Below the pieces are notes generated by a model. The model saw nothing but the letters and a program-made list of their open reading frames with translations, made no database searches and had not been told where the DNA came from. A program made the position numbers and the translations under genes. A stretch of 64,000 bases of DNA from Buttiauxella sp. A111. GTDB lineage: Bacteria; Pseudomonadota; Gammaproteobacteria; Enterobacterales; Enterobacteriaceae. The stretch is taken from assembly GCF_014189855.1 (NCBI RefSeq), contig NZ_BJFN01000001.1:1240001-1304000 (forward strand). Direction: 5' to 3'. Positions 36,986 to 47,577 of the stretch are shown here, piece after piece. The first letter of the stretch is position 1. Every line of letters starts with the position of its first letter.

Positions 36986-39304
36986 CTACTGCAAAGTGAA
37001 ATGAGCAGCAGCAATCTGCCCGGCTTCATCAAGCACCAATACTTGATACTTTCCCGGTTTATCCAGATTTAGCGCGATCCCGTTTTGCTTTTCACTCATC
37101 GGCTCACCGTTCAAAAACCACCAGCGATCACCTTGCCCACCCTGCGTGCTAAGACGAAGCGCTAAGCTTAATTCGCCAGGCAGACGCTTCAAAATAGCGC
37201 CCTCACGTACCCCTAACAATAATAAAGGCGTAACTTCATCTTTCTGCTGCGGTGGACATTGTTCCGAAACCGCTGGCAATCGAGCGGCTCTTCTCTCACT
37301 GACGGGCAACCAGGGCTCAAGTGGCAGCGGCCACAAAGAAATAATATGTTGTGTCGCATTTGGGCAATCCGCCGCCACACGCTTCCCTTGCTCGTCCAGC
37401 CAGACCACCTTTCTTGATCCCTGAACGCCTTCTTGTCCCTGCGCATCAAGCGTTGGCGGTTGGCTATCATCCAGTAACCAGCCCGATAACCTGCGTCGGC
37501 AATTACTGTCTCCCAGGGCAAGAGTTTGCCCTCCTGGCCAGCAAATCTCGCCCGCAGAAACCGTTGCCGGGCGCGGGTCAACAGGCAGGCGAGCCTGCTG
37601 AACGGCGGAAGTGGCTTGCAGCATATTATTGACCTGGTTTAACAGCGGCACGGCGCTACCTAAACCAAACTGCCCAGCAACCGGCGTGCTATCAGGGCGT
37701 CCAGTCCAGATACCAATGAGATAGCGGGGATTTATCCCGATAGCCCACGCATCGCGATAGCCATAGCTGGTACCCGTTTTCCATGCCAAAGGGACTACAG
37801 CGGGTAACGTCGCATCCGGTTGCGGCTGTGCCTCACCCGCCAGTACCCGACGAATAATCCAGGCAGCTCCCGCAGACATCAATGGCCGCTCCAGCAATGG
37901 TTGCTCTGGCTGTAAACGCAAATGAGCCGCCCGCCCATGGCGAGCGAATGCGCTATAAGCGGCAACTAACTGATCCAGGCGCGCCCCGCCGCCTCCAAGA
38001 ATGAGCGAAAGATTAGGCTCGCTGTTTGCAGGAAAACGCAGATCCAAACCCACGTTACGCAGTTGTGCAGCAAAGCGTTTTGGCCCATACGCTTCAAGCA
38101 CTTGCACCGCAGGGAGATTGAGCGAACGAACCAGTGCTTCACTCATACTGACCGGGCCATGAAAACCCGTGTCGAAATTTCCCGGACGGTAATCACCGAA
38201 GCGGCGTGGCACATCCTGTAATAACGAGGTGGGATGAATCAACCCATCATCCAGCGCCAGGCCATAGACAAAAGGTTTAAGCACCGAGCCTGGTGACCGA
38301 ATTGCCGTGACCATATCAACATGGCCGAAACGACTTTGATCATTAATATCGGCCGAACCGACCCAACCGCGCACTTCCATGGTGGTGTGATCGACGACCA
38401 ACATCGCCAATGATGAACGTGCCGGAAGTTGAGCTTTCCAGTTCAACGCCAGTTCTTCCAGTTGGCGCTGTAACGGTGCATCGATAGTGGTAGTTATTTT
38501 CTGAGCGCCGCTGCGATTTACCAGATAACGTGAAAGCAACGGAGCTAATTGCGGCATCTGGCGTGTAGTTAGCCAAACGGGTTCTTCGAGAGATTCTTTA
38601 ACCTGTTGCGGTTCCCAGACAGCTTGCTCGGCCATGCGAAGCAGCACTTTGTCACGCGCAGCTTGTGCCCGCTCAGGCCAGCGGTCTGGACGCAGGCGGC
38701 TAGGCGCCTGCGGGAGTACAGCCAATAAAGCCGCTTCCGCATAACTAAGATGCTCAGGAGATTTTCCCAGGTAGACCCAACTGGCCGCGCCCACTCCCTG
38801 TAACGTGCCGCCAAAGGGTGCGCGATTCAAATAAAGGGTGAGAATTTGCTCTTTCGAAAGATGCCACTCAAGTTGCAGAGCCCGCCACACCTGGCGGATT
38901 TTTCCGCCAAATGTTCGGGGGTGGGGATCCAACAAGCGAGCCACTTGCATCGTCAATGTACTGCCACCTGAAACCACTTTTCCACTCAGAAGATCCTGGC
39001 CGGCTGCACGTAATATCGAAAGAGGGTTAATACCTGGGTGTTCCCAAAACCAGCGATCTTCATAGTTGATCAGGGCTTCGAGATAACGGGGTGAAACATC
39101 ATTAAGCGTGACCGGATAGCGCCAGATGCCGTTCTCGTCAGCAAAACGCCACAGGGGGGTGCCATCTGCTGCAACCACGACACGTGCAGGATTCGCCTGA
39201 GATAGTGGCAGCGGCCAAAGCCGGTCTGCCAGCAAAATCCCCAGACAAAAAATGAGAGGCGCCACGATGAAAAAGTAGCGCCGCCAGCGTAGAGGCTGTC
39301 GCAC
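36986..39304 (-). CDS. pbpC: Penicillin-binding protein 1C
   Basis: A 772-residue bifunctional peptidoglycan synthase. One N-terminal membrane anchor (residues 8-27) precedes the glycosyltransferase domain (NYEDRWFWEHPGINPLSILRA with catalytic Glu, then GGSTLTMQVARLLDP). The transpeptidase domain has the SxxK motif in IRSPGSVLKPFVYG, SLN in VRSLNLPAVQ, and KTGTSYGYRDAW. A C-terminal BiPBP_C domain follows. Length is near E. coli PbpC (770). The stop of yfhM is 13 bp upstream, so the two form an operon. Confidence 0.97.
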   Translation of the reverse strand: MRQPLRWRRYFFIVAPLIFCLGILLADRLWPLPLSQANPARVVVAADGTPLWRFADENGIWRYPVTLNDVSPRYLEALINYEDRWFWEHPGINPLSILRAAGQDLLSGKVVSGGSTLTMQVARLLDPHPRTFGGKIRQVWRALQLEWHLSKEQILTLYLNRAPFGGTLQGVGAASWVYLGKSPEHLSYAEAALLAVLPQAPSRLRPDRWPERAQAARDKVLLRMAEQAVWEPQQVKESLEEPVWLTTRQMPQLAPLLSRYLVNRSGAQKITTTIDAPLQRQLEELALNWKAQLPARSSLAMLVVDHTTMEVRGWVGSADINDQSRFGHVDMVTAIRSPGSVLKPFVYGLALDDGLIHPTSLLQDVPRRFGDYRPGNFDTGFHGPVSMSEALVRSLNLPAVQVLEAYGPKRFAAQLRNVGLDLRFPANSEPNLSLILGGGGARLDQLVAAYSAFARHGRAAHLRLQPEQPLLERPLMSAGAAWIIRRVLAGEAQPQPDATLPAVVPLAWKTGTSYGYRDAWAIGINPRYLIGIWTGRPDSTPVAGQFGLGSAVPLLNQVNNMLQATSAVQQARLPVDPRPATVSAGEICWPGGQTLALGDSNCRRRLSGWLLDDSQPPTLDAQGQEGVQGSRKVVWLDEQGKRVAADCPNATQHIISLWPLPLEPWLPVSERRAARLPAVSEQCPPQQKDEVTPLLLLGVREGAILKRLPGELSLALRLSTQGGQGDRWWFLNGEPMSEKQNGIALNLDKPGKYQVLVLDEAGQIAAAHFTLQ

Positions 39305-39317
39305 TTGACGATGCCTG

Positions 39318-42300
39318 TTACGGATGAATAGTCAGCATGCCGGTGCTGGCTCCTGTTGCCCGCCACTGCGGAACATACATCGATTCCACTTGAGAAACCG
39401 GCACCTGATACGTCCCTGGAGTCACCGCTCGCGCCAGGTAAACCAGTGTCGCATGCTGGCTTTCATTGAGTGGCAATGCCGCAACAAAGCGATCATCACG
39501 GAATTCCATGTGCTGAATATCCGCCTGTTGCATCTGACTCAGTAACCCCTGAACCTGATTATCGCTTTCGCTCAGGCTGGCGCTGCTCTCTGACAGGTTC
39601 TGATTTTCCAGTTCAAGCCCGGCAGGCAGTAGATCGACCACCAGCGCATCAGGCACATTTTTATCCGCCCAAACATCTAACCAGACCATCACTAGCTCAC
39701 CGCTTTTCAGCTCTGACAGCGATTTGCTGTTACCTTTTGCATCCAGGAAATGGCGCTCAATGTGCAACACATTGCTATATGGTGCTGGAGACTGTTGCGG
39801 ATAACCCGCGCTGTCCAGGCGGAGATAAAGATTGCCCGGGCCAGTGTTAGTCACTTGCAGGCTATTGAGCTGTTCGGCTGTCAAATTACGTGTCATTGAT
39901 TGCCCACTCGCCAGTGGTTCGTCAGTAAAGGAGACCTGCGCTTGCCAATCTCCTTTCACCGTTTGCCAGTTACGGCCAGCCAGGAAGAGTGCGTTACTTT
40001 CCTGTGTCGAAAGCCAGCGTTGGCTAAAGGCGAGGTTAGAGAGATCAGACAGCAAGTTACTTTGCTGGTCTGGTAGCAATTTGTTCTCCTCCAGAAGACT
40101 GAGAACCATTGCTTTATCACGCAATTCGCTACCGTAATCAGCCATCCAGATTCGCTCGTCGCTACGGCGGGTTTGCAAACCTAACTTGATAGCTTCTTCG
40201 CCACGCGGTGCATCTCCCATTAACTTCAACGCCACGCCAAGTTGCACCAGCGGCAAGCCGGCACGGGCAGTGCTATGACGCTGCCAAAGATCACGCAACG
40301 CCCCAAGAGGTGCTTTTTGCTGACGCGCTAAAACCTGGCCTGCATAGGCTTGAATCGCAAATTTACTGGCAGCGGCATCATCGCTATAACGCAGTGCAAT
40401 TAGCCCTGAATCCTGAAGGTAGCGCAGCAGACGCTGATTGGCTTTATTGAGCGAATCAACATTAACGCTGTAACCTTGCTCGCTAGCACGGACCAGGAAA
40501 TCAGTCACATAAGCCGTTAGCCAGTACTCTTCCGGCCCTTCTTTGTCCCATAAACCAAAGCTGCCGTTATCGCGCTGCATATCGAGCAGACGAGAGATTC
40601 CCAGATCGATTGCTGCACGACGCTGCTCATCAGTGGTTCCTTTTATCCCCAGAGCGGCAAGCTGTGCCTGATTGGTATAAAGCGAAGGGAACAGGCCACT
40701 GGTCGTTTGTTCAAGGCAACCATACGGATACGCTTTAAGCTCACGGATATAACGCGCCAGGTTTAGCGGCGGGCGACCACTGAGTAATACCTGTCCTTCA
40801 AGTGTTGCAGGAGCTAAACCGGAAATATGACGTGGCGGAATATCCCACACTTCACCGGGAGCAAGTACAGCACCACTGTTGATACTTTGAGCCGGGAACG
40901 GAGGACGCACAGATAAGGTCCACTGTTTTTGCAGGGCTGCAAATGTTTCGCCAGGTAAGTTGACGCCATTGATTTGCGCGTTGAGTTGCCCATCGCCAAA
41001 ACCATCCAACGCGCGGACTGAGATAAACAATGTTTTACGCGCGCCCGGCATCAATTTCACGGTTTGTGATGCCGCTGAGTCCAGCGAAAGCAAGCCGCTG
41101 GTGTTCAGGTTTACATTCAGCTGTTGCGGTTGGTCGGTGAGGTTAGTGAGATCCATCGCTAAACGACTGCTATCACCGCTCGCCATAAAGCGCGGCGCAG
41201 CCAGTTCCGTCACAAGTGGCGCAGCAACCACCACTTTATTCTCGCTATTACCAAAACGGTCATCGGTCCAGGCTTGCGCCATGACACGCAACTCGCCGTT
41301 GAAATCGCCTACAGGGAGCGCAACCGTGCCTTCACCTTTTTCGTCCAGCTGTACTCGCTGAGCTTGTTGGGCAATGATCGTGACATGATTAACCGGTTTT
41401 TTACCGCCCCGGCTTAATGCATCCCCTTCATCACCATCACCACCAAAGCGTAATGCTGCTAAACGCCCTTCCCCTTCAATCACCTGACCGTAGATATCGT
41501 ATAAATCCGCGCCGTAACGTTTACGGCCAAAGAAGGCCTCCCACGGGTCTGGCGTTTTGTAGTCAGTAATATTCAGTACCCCGCTATCCACGGCGGAAAC
41601 CAGAACATTAATTTGCTTCGGCATTTCCCCGTTAATAGGCTGGGTTTTTACTTTCACTGTCAGGTTCTGATTCGGGCGCATTTTAGCGGGGGCTTCTAAC
41701 GTAAGCCCAAGTCGGCGGCTTTCATCAGCCAGTGGAAGATGCAAAATACCGACTGCGCGTTTTGGTGTTGCCGAACGACTCTTATCACCAGGCCGTATCA
41801 CCAACGTGCTCAAATACAGGTCGTGCCGTTGCCAACTTTTATCCACTGGAATTGCGATATCCAGGCCTTTTTCTGGCACATTAATTTCTTTCCACCACAG
41901 TGGACCATCGCTGGATTCCACCATCGCGTAGCCTTTTCCCGCCGCAGGGGCAGAAATATGCAGATTAATCGTATCGCCAGGCTTATAAGTTGGTTTATCT
42001 ATTTTCAGCGTCACGCGGTCTGGTCGTACAGCGCCTTCACCGTCACTGTTGTCTTGCCAACTGTAACCCGCCCAGAAACGCATGCTGCTGAGATTGTTTG
42101 TCTCCGGATCACGTACTTCAAGACGGTAGGACCCCCATTCAACAGGGAAAGCCACTTTGCCGGTTTCACCCGCTGCAAGCGTGAGTTTTTGCTCTGCTTC
42201 GATGAGATCTTTCTGGTCATATTGAGACTGCCAGCCTTCACCCTCTTCCCAGCTCCAGAAGTAATCCCGGCGCTCGCGGATGAGCCGCACATCAAGCCCA

Positions 42301-44282
42301 GAAACCGCCAATTTTTCCCCTTTTGCATTGGCATAAACAATGTCAAAACCGGCATTAGTATCTTCATCAGCGATAGGTTGAGTACGGGTGCTGTCAGTTC
42401 GGTAATCGTAGATCTCTTTGCTGGCAAATTGCGGGCGAATGCCGGGCAGCGCGTCGTCTGGCCAGATAGCTTGTTCAGCACGACGCGTCACTGGACGGCC
42501 ACCCGATTCCAGCAAACTGGCTTGTAGCACCAATCGTAATGGCGAATGGACATCAGCCCATTGGCTATCGGTACTGACTGTTGTTTTACCTTGCTCATCA
42601 AGCTGGAGCTGGACTTCATCGAGATTACGAGAGAGGTTTTCTTCGTTTATATCGCCAAACTGGAACCCTGGTAGAGCAGACACCGCTTCACGAAGCGGGC
42701 GTAAGAACAGCTGTCCTTGCAGATTGTTACCGGACGCTGGTGCACCGTACAGATAACGACCTGTAATCTGGAAGCTCACAGATTCATCAGGGCTGACGGG
42801 ATCCTTATTACCCTTGATATTCAGTGCCATACGCTCTGGCATGAAGTCTTCAACTTTAAATGACCAAATACGTGGCTGGTTATCGCCGGTATTCACGCGC
42901 ACCTGCCAGTTGCCGGTTTGCACATTCGGATTCAATGGGTAGCTGAATTGATAAAAACCCTTTTCTGGTTGCCAGACTTGCGTTCTGGCGACCTGGCCGT
43001 CCGGCTTCACCACTTCCAGTTTTACCGGTTGAGCAGGCAGTGCTTTCCCATCGCTATCGCGCAGTAAAGCATTAAGCAGAACGGTTTCACCCGGACGATA
43101 AAGATCCCTTGGGCCAAACATAAAGAATTGCTTAGTGAACCCAGCATCTCCGGCAATATCGAATTCAGCCAGATCCAGTGCCGGGCGGCTCAAATCCAGA
43201 AGCGTTGTTTGTTCGGCAGTACGCGCGAGTAATAACGTCCCTTTGCCTGGTTTTTCAAGCGTAGCGTGGCCATCACCATCGCTCTTCGCTTGTGCCAGGG
43301 TTTGTCCTTTTTCATCAAGCAGGGAGATTTCCACACTGGACTGTGCCGCACCATTTTCCAGGCTTTGGGTGAAGACATCTAACCGGTCATGGTAGCGGTG
43401 TACGGACACCCCGATGTCGCTTAACGTAAACAATGTTGCGGCATTGCTATAACTGTAATGACCGGCCTGATTCATAATCGCGATATAGACGCCAGGTTGT
43501 TGCAGCGGTTTGATTTCACCTAGCGGTAGCAGCAGTTTTTCACGGGTATTGCGCGCAGGATTGAGGTCAAACCTGCCGCTGTAAACCAAATCTGCAAGCT
43601 TGAGTAAATTGTCTGATTCCCAGTTAGAGACTGAGTTTCGGTATTGCCACTGACTGATGAATGAGCTTAACGATTCGCTTTTAATCCGGTAAAAATTGAC
43701 GTCAATTTTATCGACGTTGAGTGCCATCACCGGCAAACCTGCAATCACTTTGGTTGGCAGCAAAGAACCCCGGCTGGCAAACCCAACGCTTGGCTGAATA
43801 TCACGTGTCGAAATTTGTTTCTCGAAGGGGCTGTCAAAAGTCGTTTTATTGAGAGCAAGCAAACCGCTATCAACTGTCAGTATCAGTTCACGTTTAGGCT
43901 CAAGATGGCGCAAACGTAATTCTTTTAGGTCAGCTGAAAGTTCCCACGCGCCGTCCACTTTACCGCTGGTCTTATCCACCAAATGAGCCACGCGGGAGAA
44001 GTCTTGATTGGGATCGAGTGGAATGGAGAAGGTGACAACCAGCGTGGCTGCGCCATCAAGCTGAACCTCGGAGGCATCCAGCAATTTCAACGATTTGCCA
44101 GCCGAATCCTTCGCTAACTTTTCGAGTTGTGAGGCGTCCGGCTTTACCGCTGGAGCCGCACTTTGCTGGGACGCGCTATCGTTTTTCGCCACCGGCTGAG
44201 GTTTGTCGTTATTGTCGCACCCTGAAAGGGCCAAAGCCGCCACTAGCGTCACCGCCAGCGCACCCAGACGCATTGCTCTCAT
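39318..44282 (-). CDS. yfhM: Bacterial alpha-2-macroglobulin lipoprotein YfhM
   Basis: A 1654-residue periplasmic protease trap. The signal ends in lipobox ALSGC (Cys near residue 22) with Asp at +2, which favours inner-membrane retention. The thioester motif is CLEQ within KAYPYGCLEQTTSGLFPSLY in the C-terminal third. MG domains and a bait region precede it, and the complement-like TED helices follow. It is believed to protect the cell after envelope breach by trapping proteases, while PbpC repairs peptidoglycan. An ATG at 44273 would shorten it by three residues and cannot be excluded. Confidence 0.96.
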   Translation of the reverse strand: MRAMRLGALAVTLVAALALSGCDNNDKPQPVAKNDSASQQSAAPAVKPDASQLEKLAKDSAGKSLKLLDASEVQLDGAATLVVTFSIPLDPNQDFSRVAHLVDKTSGKVDGAWELSADLKELRLRHLEPKRELILTVDSGLLALNKTTFDSPFEKQISTRDIQPSVGFASRGSLLPTKVIAGLPVMALNVDKIDVNFYRIKSESLSSFISQWQYRNSVSNWESDNLLKLADLVYSGRFDLNPARNTREKLLLPLGEIKPLQQPGVYIAIMNQAGHYSYSNAATLFTLSDIGVSVHRYHDRLDVFTQSLENGAAQSSVEISLLDEKGQTLAQAKSDGDGHATLEKPGKGTLLLARTAEQTTLLDLSRPALDLAEFDIAGDAGFTKQFFMFGPRDLYRPGETVLLNALLRDSDGKALPAQPVKLEVVKPDGQVARTQVWQPEKGFYQFSYPLNPNVQTGNWQVRVNTGDNQPRIWSFKVEDFMPERMALNIKGNKDPVSPDESVSFQITGRYLYGAPASGNNLQGQLFLRPLREAVSALPGFQFGDINEENLSRNLDEVQLQLDEQGKTTVSTDSQWADVHSPLRLVLQASLLESGGRPVTRRAEQAIWPDDALPGIRPQFASKEIYDYRTDSTRTQPIADEDTNAGFDIVYANAKGEKLAVSGLDVRLIRERRDYFWSWEEGEGWQSQYDQKDLIEAEQKLTLAAGETGKVAFPVEWGSYRLEVRDPETNNLSSMRFWAGYSWQDNSDGEGAVRPDRVTLKIDKPTYKPGDTINLHISAPAAGKGYAMVESSDGPLWWKEINVPEKGLDIAIPVDKSWQRHDLYLSTLVIRPGDKSRSATPKRAVGILHLPLADESRRLGLTLEAPAKMRPNQNLTVKVKTQPINGEMPKQINVLVSAVDSGVLNITDYKTPDPWEAFFGRKRYGADLYDIYGQVIEGEGRLAALRFGGDGDEGDALSRGGKKPVNHVTIIAQQAQRVQLDEKGEGTVALPVGDFNGELRVMAQAWTDDRFGNSENKVVVAAPLVTELAAPRFMASGDSSRLAMDLTNLTDQPQQLNVNLNTSGLLSLDSAASQTVKLMPGARKTLFISVRALDGFGDGQLNAQINGVNLPGETFAALQKQWTLSVRPPFPAQSINSGAVLAPGEVWDIPPRHISGLAPATLEGQVLLSGRPPLNLARYIRELKAYPYGCLEQTTSGLFPSLYTNQAQLAALGIKGTTDEQRRAAIDLGISRLLDMQRDNGSFGLWDKEGPEEYWLTAYVTDFLVRASEQGYSVNVDSLNKANQRLLRYLQDSGLIALRYSDDAAASKFAIQAYAGQVLARQQKAPLGALRDLWQRHSTARAGLPLVQLGVALKLMGDAPRGEEAIKLGLQTRRSDERIWMADYGSELRDKAMVLSLLEENKLLPDQQSNLLSDLSNLAFSQRWLSTQESNALFLAGRNWQTVKGDWQAQVSFTDEPLASGQSMTRNLTAEQLNSLQVTNTGPGNLYLRLDSAGYPQQSPAPYSNVLHIERHFLDAKGNSKSLSELKSGELVMVWLDVWADKNVPDALVVDLLPAGLELENQNLSESSASLSESDNQVQGLLSQMQQADIQHMEFRDDRFVAALPLNESQHATLVYLARAVTPGTYQVPVSQVESMYVPQWRATGASTGMLTIHP

Positions 44283-44605
44283 GTTTTATCCCTGGCCGAT
44301 ACGGCCCATTAGCCCACAACGTTGTACATGTATTATGCGGGTACATTAAAAAAACGAAAGTATGAAAACTCTGCATTGCGCGTTTTCTCGCAAAGGAAAC
44401 ATTGAATTGTGCAACTGTTACAACTGAATTTCTGTTGCAAAGTGGAAGCGCGATCACATCCTGAAAGGTTACATGTTACCTTCTAAGTCATTTGTTTTTA
44501 AAACAATAAGATAGATGGAAAGCCAGTCATGATTCTTGCTACATTTTGTGCTGAGTCGCTGCCTCGACGCGGTGTTTAGCTAAAGTGATAATAAGAGACT
44601 GCTAA
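44283..44605. promoter_or_regulatory. Divergent region between yfhM and the PTS gene
   Basis: A 323-bp stretch with the promoters of yfhM (left) and the alpha-glucoside PTS gene (right). It contains a 15-bp perfect palindrome at 44492-44506. I could not fit a CRP site with the right spacing. The ribosome-binding site before the PTS gene is weak (AATAAGAGA). Confidence 0.4.
44492..44506. promoter_or_regulatory. Palindrome TTGTTTT-T-AAAACAA
   Basis: Two perfect 7-bp arms flank a central T, about 100 bp before the PTS gene. It is a candidate operator for the RpiR-type regulator encoded at 48494, by position and symmetry only. Confidence 0.4.
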
Positions 44606-46150
44606 ATGAAAAGTGCCGTTAACGCCCTACAAAATTTCGGAAAATCGCTCTATGGCCCAGTGCTTATTTTGCCGATCGTCGGTTTATTTATCGCGTTCGG
44701 TAATGTATTGGGCAATGGCAATCTGGCTGAATATTTACCGTTCCTCAGCCACCCTTCTCTTCAGCACACCGGTGTTCTCATCTCCAAATCAGCGGTATCG
44801 GTGCTGGCCAACCTGGCACTGGTATTTGGCGTAGGCATTCCCATTGGTCTTGCGGCAAAAGACAAAGGGTATGCCGCATTGATTGGCCTGGTCACTTTTA
44901 TCGTATTTATTAATGCGATGAACGTAACGCTACAACTTCAGGGAGAACTGGCTCCTGCCGACCAGATGCGCACCGCAGGGCAAAGTATGGTGTTGGGCGT
45001 ACAGGTGCTTGAGATGGGCGTATTTGCCGGGATCCTCACCGGCGCGCTGTCGGGATATCTGTACAACCGTTACTCCAGCGTACAATTTTCAGGTGCGATG
45101 GCCATTTACTCTGGGCACTGCTTCGTCGCCATTATCATGCTGCCGGTTTCGATGTTACTCGGCGTTGTGATGAGTGAACTCTGGCCATTTGCTCAACATG
45201 GAATCAGCGCGCTGGCATTAGCGATTAAAGGGGCGGGAGCATTTGGCGTAGCTATCTATGGCTTCCTCGAGCGCATTCTGGTGCCAACCGGTCTCCATCA
45301 CCTGGTCTATACGCCTTTCCTGTACACCGAATTAGGTGGTACGGCCGATGTTTGCGGCAATATTTACCAGGGCGCACGCAATATTTATTTCGCTGAAATG
45401 GCCTGTCCGAGCGTTCATCAACTCAGCAGCACTGTGGTGTGGGATGCTCGCGGCATCAGCAAAATGTTCGGTCTTCCTGCTGCAGCATTCGCCATGTATA
45501 TGACCGCTAAACCTGAGCGCAAAGCGGCGGCGAAAGCGATTCTCATCCCAGCTGCGCTGACGTCTTTGCTGGTTGGTGTGACGGAGCCGCTTGAGTTTTC
45601 ATTCCTGTTTGTCGCCCCTATGTTGTTTGGCGTGCATGCCGTTCTGACCGGCATCGGCATGATGCTGTTCTACCTGTTAGGTGTTCACGCTATCGGGGCT
45701 AACGGGATTATCGATTTCATTCTTTATAACCTGCCGCTTGGCACCGAGAAGTCCAACTGGCCGATGTACATCGTCGTCGGGCTAACGATGTCGGTTATCT
45801 ACTTCCTGGTGTTCCGCTTCCTTATTCGCCGCTTCGATATGAAAACGCCGGGGCGTGAGGACGACGAGCAAGAAACAAAACTGTTTACCAAACAAGAGTA
45901 TCAAGCCAAAGGCAGCAACGATGGATTGGGTGAAGCCATTATTGAGGGTCTTGGTGGACGAGCCAATATCGAAGTGGTCGACAACTGTTACACCCGCCTG
46001 CGAGTGACGGTACGCGATGTTTCAGTTATCGATGAGCCCCGCCTGAAATCGACTGGCGCGAAAGGGGTGATTAAACAAGGTAATAACGTTCAGGTGGTCT
46101 ACGGGCTGCATGTCAAAAAAATGCGAGAAGCAGTAGAGACGTATCTCTAA
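44606..46150 (+). CDS. PTS alpha-glucoside transporter, EIICB
   Basis: A 514-residue membrane permease of the glucose/maltose-glucoside PTS family. The IIC domain has about ten membrane segments (residues 15-415). It includes the conserved LVPTGLHHLVYTPF and LVGVTEPLEFSFLF regions. A linker leads to the IIB domain with the phosphorylation site Cys in VVDNCYTRLRVTV near residue 463. There is no IIA domain, so it must use the glucose-type IIA (Crr). With the GH4 enzyme directly downstream it most resembles the Klebsiella AglA/GlvC alpha-glucoside systems. The gene is not at this place in E. coli K-12. Confidence 0.88.
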   Translation: MKSAVNALQNFGKSLYGPVLILPIVGLFIAFGNVLGNGNLAEYLPFLSHPSLQHTGVLISKSAVSVLANLALVFGVGIPIGLAAKDKGYAALIGLVTFIVFINAMNVTLQLQGELAPADQMRTAGQSMVLGVQVLEMGVFAGILTGALSGYLYNRYSSVQFSGAMAIYSGHCFVAIIMLPVSMLLGVVMSELWPFAQHGISALALAIKGAGAFGVAIYGFLERILVPTGLHHLVYTPFLYTELGGTADVCGNIYQGARNIYFAEMACPSVHQLSSTVVWDARGISKMFGLPAAAFAMYMTAKPERKAAAKAILIPAALTSLLVGVTEPLEFSFLFVAPMLFGVHAVLTGIGMMLFYLLGVHAIGANGIIDFILYNLPLGTEKSNWPMYIVVGLTMSVIYFLVFRFLIRRFDMKTPGREDDEQETKLFTKQEYQAKGSNDGLGEAIIEGLGGRANIEVVDNCYTRLRVTVRDVSVIDEPRLKSTGAKGVIKQGNNVQVVYGLHVKKMREAVETYL

Positions 46151-46158
46151 AGGAGCCA

Positions 46159-47526
46159 ATGATGTTTAAACCCCCATTTATTTTGTCCATTGCCGGTGGT
46201 GGTAGCACTTACACACCGGGCATTGTTAAGAGCCTGATGGTGCGCCTGGCCGATTTCCCATTAGCTGAAATTCGCCTCTACGATATTGATGGAGAGCGCC
46301 AGTCGATCATTGCTCCAGTGGTTGAGAAAGTCATTCGTGACCATAGCCAAAATATTAAATTCACCGTCACTACTGACCCTGAAGTCGCCTTCAGCGGCGC
46401 CCATTTTGTTTTCGCTCAGATGCGCGTTGGTCAATATAAAATGCGTGAGCAGGATGAAAAGATCCCATTACGTCATGGCGTTGTTGGGCAAGAAACCTGT
46501 GGCCCCGGTGGCCTGGCGTATGGTCTGCGTACCATTTTACCGATGGTTGAATTATGCGATTTTGTTGAGCGTTATGCGCATCAAAAAGCGTGGATTGTGA
46601 ACTATTCAAACCCGGCAGCTATTGTTGCTGAAGGCGTGCGCCGTCTGCGCCCGAAGGCTCGCGTGCTGAACATTTGTGATATGCCCGTCGCCGCCATGCG
46701 TAACATGGGCGCTATCCTCGGCGTCGATCGCCATAAACTGGAAGTTGATTACTTCGGTCTGAACCATTTTGGTTGGTTTACCCGTGTGCTGGTTGATGGG
46801 GAAGACCGCCTGCCGGAATTGCGCCGTCATATCGCTAAGTTTGGTCTTCTGACCGAAGACGCCGCGCAAACTGACCCGCAACATTCCGATCCGTCGTGGG
46901 TGAAAACCTGGCGTAATATCAAACCAATTATGGATAATTTCCCGGAATACCTGCCAAACCCTTATTTGCAGTATTACCTGATGCCAAACGAAATCGTAGA
47001 GCATCAAAACCCTGACTACACTCGCGCTAATGAAGTCATGGATGGGCGTGAGAAGAAACTGTTTGCCGCCGCCGAGGAATATAAAAACACGGGGATTTTG
47101 CCGGATGCATTCCACGTCGGTGTACACGGTGCGTTTATCGTTGATGTCGCCTGTTCCCTGGCCTTTGATTTGCGCCAACGCCATCTGGTGATTGTGGAAA
47201 ACAAAGGCGCGATTGCAAATCTGCCGTATGACGCAATGGTAGAAGTCCCTGCGTACATCACATCCGAAGGGCCGGAGCCGGTGCGCATGGGTGCAGTCCC
47301 TCTCTTCCACCAGACGTTGTTGATGCAGCAGTTAGCCTCAGAGCAATTGCTGGTTGAAGCGACGATTGAAGGCAGCTACGAAAAGGCACTACAGGCGTTT
47401 ACGCTTAACCGCACCGTGCCAACCATGCAGCATGCGAAAGCGATTCTTGACGATATGATTGAAGCTAACCGTGATTACTGGCCGCAGCTTCAACAGGCGT
47501 GGAAAGATGGCGAAGCGGTGAAATAG
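46159..47526 (+). CDS. 6-phospho-alpha-glucosidase, GH4
   Basis: A 455-residue NAD- and metal-dependent family 4 glycosidase that hydrolyses 6-phospho-alpha-glucosides produced by a PTS. The Rossmann motif SIAGGGSTYTPGIV is at the N-terminus. ILNICDMPVAA-type sequence carries the CDMP signature of the alpha-specific subgroup (the beta-specific enzymes have CNVP). YFGLNHFGWF carries the metal-binding His. It starts nine bases after the PTS gene with an AAAGGAG site. Substrates probably include maltose-6-phosphate or sucrose isomers. The family includes AglB and GlvA. Confidence 0.9.
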   Translation: MMFKPPFILSIAGGGSTYTPGIVKSLMVRLADFPLAEIRLYDIDGERQSIIAPVVEKVIRDHSQNIKFTVTTDPEVAFSGAHFVFAQMRVGQYKMREQDEKIPLRHGVVGQETCGPGGLAYGLRTILPMVELCDFVERYAHQKAWIVNYSNPAAIVAEGVRRLRPKARVLNICDMPVAAMRNMGAILGVDRHKLEVDYFGLNHFGWFTRVLVDGEDRLPELRRHIAKFGLLTEDAAQTDPQHSDPSWVKTWRNIKPIMDNFPEYLPNPYLQYYLMPNEIVEHQNPDYTRANEVMDGREKKLFAAAEEYKNTGILPDAFHVGVHGAFIVDVACSLAFDLRQRHLVIVENKGAIANLPYDAMVEVPAYITSEGPEPVRMGAVPLFHQTLLMQQLASEQLLVEATIEGSYEKALQAFTLNRTVPTMQHAKAILDDMIEANRDYWPQLQQAWKDGEAVK

Positions 47527-47577
47527 GCTTCTTTTTTCAAGAAATTCGAGACACCTCGCGCACCTGGATATAGTTGC

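Noticed and set aside
41739-42527. A 262-codon open frame on plus, opposite yfhM
   Set aside because: It lies wholly inside yfhM on the other strand and shows no recognisable domain or start signal.
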